From contig CAYRCG010000108.1 of assembly GCA_964422685.1 (NCBI GenBank), positions 1 through 7,010 of the forward strand: a stretch of DNA of 7,010 nucleotides, read 5' to 3'. Source of the stretch: Syntrophomonas sp964422685 (GTDB taxonomy: Bacteria; Bacillota; Syntrophomonadia; Syntrophomonadales; Syntrophomonadaceae). Made by a program: the position numbers and the translations under genes. Below are positions 1 through 5,968 of this stretch, piece by piece (the stretch's first letter is position 1; the number at the start of each line of letters is the position of its first letter). The notes below the pieces were generated by a model. The model did no database searches. It was not told the DNA's origin and saw only the letters and a program-made list of their open reading frames with translations.

Positions 1-21
1 CAGGGAGCGAAGCGCGCCCCC

Positions 22-55
22 GTCATTGCGAGGAGCGCAGCGACGTGGCAATCTT
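22..55 (+). repeat. 34-bp intergenic palindrome-like repeat, left copy
   Basis: This element begins GTCATTGCGAGG and ends GTGGCAATCTT. It is identical over all 34 bases, and in the same orientation, to the copy at 6968-7001. Its ends carry ATTGC and GCAAT as an inverted pair, so it resembles the small imperfect-palindrome intergenic repeats found in many bacterial genomes. The bases to its left (2-21) also match the tract left of the partial copy at 5809 (30 of 36 bases agree over 2-37 against 5789-5824). The window edge may therefore cut a longer, multi-unit array. It does not encode a protein. Its function is unknown. Confidence 0.85.
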
Positions 56-60
56 TACGA

Positions 61-83
61 TGTTGGAATGTTGGAAAGTTGAA
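61..83 (+). repeat. short tandem TGTTGGAA repeat
   Basis: TGTTGGAA occurs twice in direct succession (61-68 and 69-76), followed by a related AGTTGAA. It adjoins the 34-bp repeat and looks like low-complexity intergenic filler. No function can be assigned. Confidence 0.5.
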
Positions 84-108
84 CGGGGTATTGACCACAA
101 TCAATGAT
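79..108 (+). promoter_or_regulatory. weak sigma-A-type promoter candidate before sirC
   Basis: TTGAAC (79-84) and AATGAT (103-108) each match the -35 and -10 consensus at four of six positions, separated by 18 bp. A better -35 word, TTGACC at 91-96, has no acceptable -10 at the right distance. A promoter is expected before this gene run because only 146 bp precede the first start codon, but transcription could also enter from outside the window. This is a guess from spacing and letters only. Confidence 0.2.
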
Positions 109-113
109 AAAAA

Positions 114-130
114 TGCCTTAGGCACTGCCT
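114..130. promoter_or_regulatory. overlapping palindromes TGCCT-T-AGGCA-C-TGCCT
   Basis: Three half-sites alternate in orientation at exact 6-bp steps: TGCCT (114-118), AGGCA (120-124) and TGCCT (126-130). They form two overlapping 11-bp odd palindromes. They lie between the candidate promoter and the ribosome binding site of the first gene, where a repressor site or a small mRNA hairpin (TGCC-TTA-GGCA) could act. No known operator is recognised. Confidence 0.3.
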
Positions 131-140
131 CCCCCACCAC

Positions 141-146
141 AAGGAG
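141..146 (+). promoter_or_regulatory. Shine-Dalgarno AAGGAG that calls the sirC start into question
   Basis: AAGGAG is a strong ribosome binding site, but it abuts the only ordinary start codon in frame (TTG at 147), leaving no spacer. Ideal spacing points to 156, where the codon is ATA. No ATG, GTG or other usual start occurs between the in-frame stop at 108-110 and the conserved protein core. Confidence 0.7.
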
Positions 147-791
147 TTGAGAAAAATATTATTCCCTATATATCTGGATTTACAGGGCAAAACCTGCCTG
201 GTAGTAGGCGGAGGGCAGGTGGCGGAAAGAAAGATAGAAAACCTATTGGATTACGGTCTGCGTATGAGGGTAGTCAGCCCCCGGATCACGGCGCGCCTGC
301 AGGAATTAGTCGGGCAAGGCGTGCTAGAATGGGCGGAGCGAGATTTTGAAGAAACGGATATTGTTGGGGTATTCATAGCTTTTGTAGCTACAGATAACAA
401 CCAGGTGAATCAAAAGGTGGCCGATACCTGCCGCGAAGCCGGAGTCCTAATAAATGCGGTTGACGATCCCCCTAACTGTGATTTTTATATACCTTCTATA
501 ATAAGGCGCGGTTCTTTGGTACTAGCTATTTCTACCGAAGGCAAAAGCCCCTATTTTGCTCGGCGGATGCGGGAAGAACTCGAGGATAGCATAACTCCCG
601 CTCATGGGGAATTCGTAGCCATGATGGGAGAGATTAGGGAAGAAATCAAGGAAAACGTGCCCGATATTGAACAGCGTAAGGAAATATTCAAGAGTTTAGT
701 CTATTCCGATATATTAGATCTATTAAAGGCCGGAGAAAAAGAAAAGGCGAGGGAGAGAATAAGAGCATGTATGTCCTCTTGGCGGGATTAA
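147..791 (+). CDS. sirC: precorrin-2 dehydrogenase (siroheme synthase N-terminal type)
   Basis: This enzyme oxidises precorrin-2 to sirohydrochlorin with NAD+ in the cytosol. Some relatives (Met8p, CysG) also insert iron, which sequence alone cannot settle here. The 214 residues match the usual length of the stand-alone form. Visible features, numbered from TTG 147, are the N-terminal FPIYLDLQGK, the Rossmann motif VVGGGQVAERK (19-29), the catalytic-region NAVDDPPNCDF (103-113, the Asp pair being the likely catalytic acid), and the family signature STEGKSPYFARRMREELE (129-146). A small helical dimerisation/C-terminal part follows. The start is uncertain: TTG 147 touches the ribosome binding site, while ATA 156 would give the more typical N-terminus MLFPIYLDL and 211 residues. 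The end overlaps hemA by 25 bp, which suggests translational coupling. Its product feeds siroheme and the alternative haem route. The family call is firm; the symbol could also be cysG-like, ylnF-like or hemX-era naming. Confidence 0.9.
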   Translation: MRKILFPIYLDLQGKTCLVVGGGQVAERKIENLLDYGLRMRVVSPRITARLQELVGQGVLEWAERDFEETDIVGVFIAFVATDNNQVNQKVADTCREAGVLINAVDDPPNCDFYIPSIIRRGSLVLAISTEGKSPYFARRMREELEDSITPAHGEFVAMMGEIREEIKENVPDIEQRKEIFKSLVYSDILDLLKAGEKEKARERIRACMSSWRD

Positions 792-2083
792 ATCACAGGA
801 CTGCTCCGGTAGAGGTGAGGGAAAGATTTTCCATCTGCGGGGCTGAATTGCAACAGGCCTATCAGGAATTAAAAAGCCTGGAGGACTTGGAATCATCCGT
901 TATACTCAGCACCTGTAATCGAACCGAAGTATATGCCACCGCGAAGGATATCGAGAAAGGCTTTGCTGCCTTGGAAGGTTTCCTCTGCCGCTATGCTCAT
1001 ATGGATGAGGAAAGCCTGGAGAAATACCTTTACCAGCCCAATTGCTACGATGCTATATTACACCTTTTTCGGGTAGCCTCTGGTCTGGACTCTATGATAA
1101 TGGGCGAACCCCAGATATTAGGACAGGTAAAAGAAGCCCATCAAGGTGCCCGGGTAGCCGGTGCTGCTGATGGAGTATTGAATGCTTTATTCCAGCGAGC
1201 CATCTATGTGGGGAAAAAGGTGCGCAGCGATACTGATATCGACCGGCACCCCTTCTCCGTAAGCCATGCGGCGGTGGAATTGGCTCGCCAAATACTGGGT
1301 GATATGGAGAATAAAAGCGTTTTGGTGACCGGTGCCGGGGAAATGAGTGAAACCACTATTCGCTATCTGATGGCTAATGGTTTGAAATCGGTGATTATTT
1401 CCAACCGTTCTTATGATAAAGCGGTGAAGATGGCAGAAAACTTCAATGGCCGGGCGGTATATTTTGACCAATTGCCGGTGGAATTGGGCCGGGCGGATAT
1501 AGTGATAAGCTGTACCGCGGCCAGCCATTATGTCCTGAGGGAGGACAATTGCCGTGAGGTACTGCAATCCCGCCAAGGCCGGAAAATAATAATGATTGAT
1601 ATCGCGGTACCGCGGGATATTGACCCGGCTTTAAAAGATATCCCCGGGGTTTTTATCTACGACATAGACCAGTTGGAAAACGTAGTAGACGCCGGCTATG
1701 AGGAAAGGCAAAGCGTAATCTCCGTGGTGGAAGAAATAATACTAGATGAATTGGGCAAATTTAACGATTGGCTAGGGAGCCTTTATGTGGTGCCGGTGAT
1801 AAAGGCCCTTAAACAAAAAGGCGAGCTTATTAAGGAAAATGAGATTAAAAGGGCTTGCAACCGTTTGGGCGGACTGTCGGAGCAGGAGCAGAATATTATA
1901 GCCTCCATGGCTAATTCCATAGTGAACCAAATCCTGCATTTTCCTATGGTAAACTTACGGGAACTAGCCGCTACCCAGCAGGGGCATCTTTATGCGGAAA
2001 TAGCGAAAAAGCTTTTTGCCCTGCAGATAGATAGTGAGGAGTATGAAAAATATGAGAAATTTGAGATTGGGAACCAGAGGTAG
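767..2083 (+). CDS. hemA: glutamyl-tRNA reductase
   Basis: This enzyme reduces the glutamate on charged tRNA-Glu to glutamate-1-semialdehyde using NADPH, the first committed step of the C5 tetrapyrrole route. It is cytosolic and V-shaped as a dimer in the family. At 438 residues it has the normal length. The catalytic domain carries the nucleophile Cys50 in ILSTCNRTEVYA. The long signature LDSMIMGEPQILGQVKEA spans 107-124. The NADPH domain begins at SVLVTGAGEMSE (184-195). The C-terminal helical dimerisation domain contains ILHFPMVNLREL (389-400). ATG 767 is preceded by a purine-rich GGGAGAG (751-757) at 9 bp and gives the usual N-terminus (LLAGLNHRTAPVEVRE). It starts inside sirC and its last 32 bp overlap hemC. 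The partner aminotransferase HemL is not in the window. Confidence 0.97.
   Translation: MYVLLAGLNHRTAPVEVRERFSICGAELQQAYQELKSLEDLESSVILSTCNRTEVYATAKDIEKGFAALEGFLCRYAHMDEESLEKYLYQPNCYDAILHLFRVASGLDSMIMGEPQILGQVKEAHQGARVAGAADGVLNALFQRAIYVGKKVRSDTDIDRHPFSVSHAAVELARQILGDMENKSVLVTGAGEMSETTIRYLMANGLKSVIISNRSYDKAVKMAENFNGRAVYFDQLPVELGRADIVISCTAASHYVLREDNCREVLQSRQGRKIIMIDIAVPRDIDPALKDIPGVFIYDIDQLENVVDAGYEERQSVISVVEEIILDELGKFNDWLGSLYVVPVIKALKQKGELIKENEIKRACNRLGGLSEQEQNIIASMANSIVNQILHFPMVNLRELAATQQGHLYAEIAKKLFALQIDSEEYEKYEKFEIGNQR
2036..2041 (+). promoter_or_regulatory. Shine-Dalgarno GAGGAG setting the hemC start
   Basis: GAGGAG lies inside the end of hemA, 10 bp before ATG 2052 but only 1 bp before ATG 2043. 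The spacing supports the start at 2052, which also yields the typical family N-terminus MRNLRLGTRGSQLALWQ. Confidence 0.7.
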
Positions 2084-2972
2084 CCAGCTAGCCTTATGGC
2101 AGGCTCGGCATGTGGCCTCTCTCTTGGAAAGCTCCTGGCCTGATCTCAAGGTAGAAATAAAGACTATCAAAACTACCGGCGATAAGATACTCGATGTAGC
2201 CCTTTCTAAAATAGGAGACAAGGGGCTTTTTACTAAAGAGATCGAAAAAGAACTATTAGCCGGGGAAATCGATATAGCGGTACACAGTATGAAGGATTTA
2301 CCGTCCGAATTGCCCCCCGGTTTGTGTATAGCAGCGGTATTGGAAAGGGAAGACCCGCGCGATGTTTTACTCTCGCACAAGAGTTTTGCGTTGGCCCAAT
2401 TGCCCCCGGCGGCACGGATAGGAACCTCCAGCCTGCGGCGCATAGCTCAGCTTAAGGCCTGGCGCGATGATTTAGAGTTAGTGGACATACGAGGCAATGT
2501 GGAAACCCGGGTGCGGAAAATGCGGGAACAGGATTTGGACGGAATTATTCTCGCCTATGCCGGGGTAAAAAGGCTGGGATTAGAAGGGATGATAAGTGAT
2601 TACCTCCCGATGCAGTTGGTATTGCCGGCGGTAGGGCAGGGGATGATTGCGGTGGAAGCCCGGGACGGCGATAAGGCCGTATTCGAACTAACGGCGACAA
2701 TAAACCATCAGGAGTCTTTATCCGCCAGCCTGGCGGAAAGGGCTTTCCTGCGTGAATTAGAAGGGGGTTGCCAGGTGCCGGTGGCATCGATTGCCGAATG
2801 GCAGGAGGGACAGCTCCATATCCGGGGGCTTGTCGCTTCCCTGGACGGAAAAGAAAAATATAGCGGCAGCAGTTATTGTTCCCCGACCGAAGCGGAAACG
2901 GCCGGGCGCGAACTCGCCCGCCGCCTCCTGCAGGAGGGCGGCGCCGCCATACTCGCGGGGATAAGAGGGTGA
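2052..2972 (+). CDS. hemC: porphobilinogen deaminase (hydroxymethylbilane synthase)
   Basis: This enzyme joins four porphobilinogens into the linear hydroxymethylbilane in the cytosol. It has 306 residues from ATG 2052, the usual size. The N-terminus RLGTRGSQLALWQ (5-17) is diagnostic. AVHSMKDLPSE (76-86) contains the catalytic Asp82. GTSSLRR (124-130) and DIRGNVETR (145-153) supply the arginines that hold the growing chain. Cys240 in LEGGCQVPVA (236-245) is the attachment site of the dipyrromethane cofactor. ATG 2043 and GTG 2034 are in frame upstream, but their spacing to the ribosome binding site is poor. The gene overlaps hemA by 32 bp and is followed after 7 bp by cobA-hemD, so the product is handed to the HemD domain encoded next. 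Confidence 0.97.
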   Translation: MRNLRLGTRGSQLALWQARHVASLLESSWPDLKVEIKTIKTTGDKILDVALSKIGDKGLFTKEIEKELLAGEIDIAVHSMKDLPSELPPGLCIAAVLEREDPRDVLLSHKSFALAQLPPAARIGTSSLRRIAQLKAWRDDLELVDIRGNVETRVRKMREQDLDGIILAYAGVKRLGLEGMISDYLPMQLVLPAVGQGMIAVEARDGDKAVFELTATINHQESLSASLAERAFLRELEGGCQVPVASIAEWQEGQLHIRGLVASLDGKEKYSGSSYCSPTEAETAGRELARRLLQEGGAAILAGIRG

Positions 2973-2979
2973 TGAATAA

Positions 2980-4500
2980 ATGGATAAGAAAAAAGGACTA
3001 GTTTACCTCATCGGGGCGGGACCCGGGGACCCCGGGCTGTTTACCCTGAAAGGGAAAAGGGTATTAGAGGAAGCCGAAGTAATAGTATATGACCGTTTGG
3101 TAGGAGATGAAATCCTATCCATGGCCCATCCCGAGGCGGAATTCATATACGTAGGCAAAGCCTCATCCCGGCACGCCTTAACCCAGGACGAAATCAACGC
3201 CTTGCTAGCGGAAAAAGCCGCCCAAGGTAAAAAAGTAGCCCGTTTGAAAGGCGGCGACCCCTTCCTTTTTGGCCGGGGCGGCGAAGAAGCCCTGTACCTG
3301 AAAGAACGGGGTCATAGATTCGAAGTAATACCCGGGATAAGTTCCGCCATAGCCGTGCCGGCTTATGCCGGCATACCCGTAACCCACCGGGAAGCCACAT
3401 CCAGCCTGGCCATAATCACCGGGCATGAGAAGCCGGGGAAAAAAGAAAGTTCAATACATTGGCCCGAATTAGCCCAGGGCATCGGCACCCTAGTTTTCCT
3501 GATGGGAGTCGAGAACCTGGAGTTCATATGTGAGAATTTAATCCGGCACGGGCGGGAGCCCGGTACGCCGGTTGCCTTGATAAGATGGGGGACCCTCCCC
3601 CAGCAACAAGTTTTAAGCGGAACCTTGGAGGATATCGTCCGGCGGGTGAAAGAGAATAACTTCCAGCCACCCGCGGTTATAGTAGTGGGGGAAGTAGTAA
3701 AACTGCGGGAAGAATTGAACTGGCTGGAAAACAGACCCCTTTGGGGAAAACGGATAGTCATAACCCGTGCCCGCGCCCAGGCCAGCCAACTCCTGGAGAA
3801 AATCCGTGACTTGGGCGGACAGGCCATAGAATTCCCCTCTATAAAAATAGAAAAAGAGAAAAACCTAGCGGCTTTGTATAATGCCCTGCAGAATATCAGC
3901 CAATATGACTGGATAATCTTTACCAGCGTAAATGCCGTAGATATATTTTTTGCGGAAAGCCGGCAAGCGGGGCTGGATATAAGGGATTTGCAAGGGATAA
4001 AACTAGCTGCAATCGGTCCGGCTACCTGCGATAGAATATTGCAAAGAGGTTTGCAGGTAGATGTAATGCCGGAGGATTATCGCGCGGAAGGAATACTTCA
4101 GGAATTAAAAGACAGGATAAAGCCCGGAAAATGGGTGCTTCTTCCCCGGGCCCGCGGGGCCCGAAGCATTTTGCCCGAGACCCTGCGCCGACGGGGAGCC
4201 CAGGTGAACGAAGTATATCTATACCAGGCTATCCCCGCCAGCAAAGTCAGCCAAGCTACTTTGCAGAATATAGTAGCCGGTAATATGGATTATCTAACAT
4301 TTACAAGTTCCTCTACAGTGAGTAATTTTGTTAAAATAGTCGGGGCGGAGAACATCGCCGGACTGAAAGGGAAGGTTAAGATAGCCTGCATAGGCCCGGT
4401 AACCGCTGCTACTGCCAGGGAGAATGGCTTTAATGTAGACCTTCTGGCCCGGAAATATACCATCGATGGATTGCTGGAAGCTATATTAGAAGACCTGTAG
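2980..4500 (+). CDS. cobA-hemD: uroporphyrinogen-III C-methyltransferase / uroporphyrinogen-III synthase fusion
   Basis: This is a two-domain enzyme of 506 residues. The first domain (about 1-245) is the SAM-dependent SUMT that makes precorrin-2 from uroporphyrinogen III. It shows YLIGAGPGDPGLFTLKG (9-25), YVGKASSRH (57-65), LKGGDPFLFGRGGEE (89-103), IPGISSAIAVPAYAGIPVTHRE (117-138) and an ending around PPAVIVVGEVV (230-240). The second domain (about 256-506) is HemD, which closes and inverts ring D of hydroxymethylbilane. It begins WGKRIVITRARAQAS and includes FTSVNAVDIFF (314-324), AAIGPATCDRI (343-353), YLTFTSSSTVSNF (438-450) and CIGPVTAATARENGF (470-484). A short linker (about 245-255) joins them. 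The order is reversed relative to the reaction sequence. Such fusions are common in Clostridia and some deltaproteobacteria. GGTGAT (2968-2973), which overlaps the hemC stop, can serve as ribosome binding site 6 bp before ATG 2980. The product can enter the siroheme, haem or cobalamin branches. Confidence 0.95.
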   Translation: MDKKKGLVYLIGAGPGDPGLFTLKGKRVLEEAEVIVYDRLVGDEILSMAHPEAEFIYVGKASSRHALTQDEINALLAEKAAQGKKVARLKGGDPFLFGRGGEEALYLKERGHRFEVIPGISSAIAVPAYAGIPVTHREATSSLAIITGHEKPGKKESSIHWPELAQGIGTLVFLMGVENLEFICENLIRHGREPGTPVALIRWGTLPQQQVLSGTLEDIVRRVKENNFQPPAVIVVGEVVKLREELNWLENRPLWGKRIVITRARAQASQLLEKIRDLGGQAIEFPSIKIEKEKNLAALYNALQNISQYDWIIFTSVNAVDIFFAESRQAGLDIRDLQGIKLAAIGPATCDRILQRGLQVDVMPEDYRAEGILQELKDRIKPGKWVLLPRARGARSILPETLRRRGAQVNEVYLYQAIPASKVSQATLQNIVAGNMDYLTFTSSSTVSNFVKIVGAENIAGLKGKVKIACIGPVTAATARENGFNVDLLARKYTIDGLLEAILEDL

Positions 4501-4505
4501 CACCG

Positions 4506-4560
4506 CTACGAAAACTATTGCGCCGCCAAGGGCGCATAATGATTACCTATTGCATCGTAG
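4506..4560 (+). repeat. nested inverted repeats between cobA-hemD and the ahbC-like gene
   Basis: The outer arms CTACGA (4506-4511) and TCGTAG (4555-4560) enclose an inner hairpin with arms TGCGCC (4519-4524) and GGCGCA (4531-4536) and the 6-nt loop GCCAAG. All pairs are perfect. The inner hairpin is not followed by a T-tract, so it is not a standard intrinsic terminator. It might stabilise or process the transcript, or set lower expression downstream. Confidence 0.45.
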
Positions 4561-4593
4561 TTACCTTTAGTTATTCAGGGAGGGAGAATTAAA

Positions 4594-5766
4594 ATGATAG
4601 GATGCACCAAGCTGCTCTGCGGAACAGCCACCGTTTCCGAAGTAATCAAATACAGCGGACATGAAGGCACCGTGCCCCCCCAGCTTCTGCAGTTTTCGGA
4701 TAGCAACCGTCCCTTAGTGGTCTGGAACACGACCAACCGTTGCAACCTGCGCTGCAAGCATTGCTACATCGAGGCCGAAGACCGCAAATATCAGGATGAA
4801 TTAAGTACAGAAGAAGCCCGGGAGATGATTAACGACCTGGCGGCCATGAAAGTTCCGGTACTGCTATTCTCAGGAGGCGAGCCTCTGATAAGGCAGGATA
4901 TTTTCGAGTTAGGACGGATGGCGGCGGAAAAGGGACTGCGACCGGTGATTTCATCTAACGGCACCTTGATCGACGACGAAGTAGCCCGGAAGATAAAAGA
5001 TGCCGGCTTTCAATATGTAGGCATAAGCATAGACGGGGCCCCGGCCACCCATGATGAATTCAGGAATCACCAGGGCGCTTTTGCCGAAGCTATGCGCGGG
5101 ATTAGAGCCTGTCTTAATAATGGAATCAAAACCGGTATCCGTTTCACGGTTAACAAATACAACCAAGAAGACCTGCCGGAGATATTCGACATTATCGAAA
5201 GGGAAGGCATACCCCGTTTCTGCATGTATCATTTGGTTTACGCCGGGCGGGGTCGGGAAATGGCCGATATGGACACAACCAAGGAAGAAAAACGCGGTAT
5301 ACTGGAAATGGTCAGTGAAAAAACCATCGAACTCCACGAAAAAGGAGTAGAAGTGGAGATATTGACCACCGATAACCATGCCGATGGCATTTTCCTGCTG
5401 AACTATATTAAGGAAAAGCAACCCGAGCGTCAGGAGGAAGTCGAACAATTATTGCAGATGCACGGCGGCTGTTCCGCCGGCACCAAATTTGCCAACATTG
5501 ACCCTAGGGGCAATGTGCACCCTTGCCAATTCTGGCAGGATTATACCGTGGGCAATATCCGGGAAAAACCCTTCAGTGAGATCTGGACCTCAGACGATGC
5601 ATTGATGGTAATGCTGCGGGAAAAAGATAAGCATGTAAAGGGCAAATGCGGGGAATGCAGCTATAAATCCCTTTGTTCCGGCTGCCGCATCCGTGCCCGC
5701 GCGGTCTATGATGACCTCTGGGCGGAAGACCCCGCCTGCTACCTGACCGCACAGGAAATAAAGTAA
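4594..5766 (+). CDS. ahbC: radical SAM 12,18-didecarboxysiroheme deacetylase-like protein (AhbC/NirJ1 type)
   Basis: In the alternative haem pathway AhbC removes the two acetate side chains of 12,18-didecarboxysiroheme to give Fe-coproporphyrin III; the relative NirJ works in haem d1 synthesis. The 390-residue protein begins MIGCTKLLCGTATVSE, as NirJ1/AhbC proteins do. The radical SAM cluster motif is CNLRCKHCY (Cys50, Cys54, Cys57), followed by SGGEP (93-97), ISSNGTLI (119-126) and YVGISIDG (141-148). The C-terminus is rich in cysteine: Cys293, then G306-x4-Cys311, then CX2CX5CX2C (352, 355, 361, 364) and Cys382. This resembles a SPASM-type auxiliary Fe-S domain. AGGGAGGGAG (4577-4586) lies about 7-10 bp before ATG 4594. 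Placement among haem genes, between cobA-hemD and hemB, supports AhbC over peptide-maturase SPASM proteins. The function is inferred from family and context. AhbD/NirJ2 is unlikely because those begin almost directly at the WNTT motif. Confidence 0.85.
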   Translation: MIGCTKLLCGTATVSEVIKYSGHEGTVPPQLLQFSDSNRPLVVWNTTNRCNLRCKHCYIEAEDRKYQDELSTEEAREMINDLAAMKVPVLLFSGGEPLIRQDIFELGRMAAEKGLRPVISSNGTLIDDEVARKIKDAGFQYVGISIDGAPATHDEFRNHQGAFAEAMRGIRACLNNGIKTGIRFTVNKYNQEDLPEIFDIIEREGIPRFCMYHLVYAGRGREMADMDTTKEEKRGILEMVSEKTIELHEKGVEVEILTTDNHADGIFLLNYIKEKQPERQEEVEQLLQMHGGCSAGTKFANIDPRGNVHPCQFWQDYTVGNIREKPFSEIWTSDDALMVMLREKDKHVKGKCGECSYKSLCSGCRIRARAVYDDLWAEDPACYLTAQEIK

Positions 5767-5786
5767 AATGCCGTGTACCCGGCATT
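5767..5786 (+). other. hairpin directly after the ahbC-like stop codon
   Basis: AATGCCG (5767-5773) and CGGCATT (5780-5786) form a perfect 7-bp stem with a 6-nt loop, starting one base after the TAA. The next bases are GCAAAGAACG with no T-run, so termination would be weak or factor-dependent. It may instead protect the mRNA 3' end. Its right arm runs into the decayed repeat copy at 5783. Confidence 0.45.
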
Positions 5787-5801
5787 GCAAAGAACGCAGC
5801 G
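5783..5801 (+). repeat. decayed partial copy of the 34-bp repeat
   Basis: This 19-bp stretch matches CATTGCGAGGAGCGCAGCG of the 34-bp unit at 16 of 19 positions. All three differences are G in the perfect copies and A here. It has the same orientation as the other copies and lies 8 bp before the next partial copy. Confidence 0.6.
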
Positions 5802-5808
5802 TGCCCCT

Positions 5809-5824
5809 GTCATTGCGAGGAGCG
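5809..5824 (+). repeat. truncated copy of the 34-bp repeat
   Basis: GTCATTGCGAGGAGCG equals the first 16 bases of the 34-bp unit and then diverges into ATTAACCC. The 20 bases to its left resemble those left of the copy at 22 (30/36 identity across 5789-5824 versus 2-37). This suggests both derive from one longer array. Confidence 0.75.
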
Positions 5825-5911
5825 ATTAACCCAATGATCCAGAATAATAAACAATGATGAAAAGGTAGTTTGTGAGGGCTTTTGAATAAAGAATCGAGGG
5901 AAGTTATTACA

Positions 5912-5946
5912 CTCCTCACCCCTTACCCCTCACCCCTCACCCCTCA
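5912..5946 (+). repeat. 7-bp tandem repeat, five units of (C)CCCTCA
   Basis: Five heptads run head to tail: CTCCTCA, CCCCTTA, then CCCCTCA three times. Four C4 runs (5919-5922, 5926-5929, 5933-5936, 5940-5943) are spaced by exactly three bases, so the minus strand fits the G-quadruplex pattern G4-N3-G4-N3-G4-N3-G4. The array ends 7 bp before the hemB ribosome binding site. It would lie in the untranslated leader of hemB or of a readthrough transcript. Confidence 0.8.
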
Positions 5947-5953
5947 CTCTCCT

Positions 5954-5960
5954 AAGGAGG
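5954..5960 (+). promoter_or_regulatory. Shine-Dalgarno AAGGAGG fixing the hemB start
   Basis: AAGGAGG is a near-ideal ribosome binding site 8 bp before ATG 5969. It rejects the longer in-frame TTG start at 5882, which has no such site and would translate the heptad repeat. Confidence 0.9.
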
Positions 5961-5968
5961 GAGCAAAA

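Noticed and set aside
1..55. CRISPR array or riboswitch at the left edge
   Set aside because: The repeats are not regularly spaced by unique spacers, and no conserved cobalamin or other riboswitch core is visible in 1-146.
2034..2051. Earlier hemC starts at GTG 2034 or ATG 2043
   Set aside because: The GAGGAG site overlaps or nearly touches them; ATG 2052 has proper spacing and the family-typical first residues.
1964..2443. Minus-strand open frame of 159 codons across the hemA/hemC junction
   Set aside because: It lies fully opposite two firmly identified genes, has no ribosome site or recognisable domain, and reads as a shadow of their codons.
3363..3827. Minus-strand open frame of 154 codons inside cobA-hemD
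   Set aside because: It is antisense to conserved SUMT and HemD motifs and has no known family features.
5051..5350. Plus-strand 99-codon open frame inside the radical SAM gene
   Set aside because: It is an out-of-frame shadow of the radical SAM core, with no ribosome site of its own.
4951..5448. Minus-strand open frame of 165 codons inside the radical SAM gene
   Set aside because: It is antisense to conserved radical SAM core sequence with no independent coding evidence.
5767..5786. Intrinsic terminator after the ahbC-like gene
   Set aside because: The stem is good, but no T-tract follows, so it is listed as a hairpin and not as a terminator.
5882..5968. N-terminal extension of hemB from TTG 5882
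   Set aside because: It would translate the heptad repeat into low-complexity sequence unknown in HemB, and the ideal AAGGAGG sits before ATG 5969, which gives the standard N-terminus.
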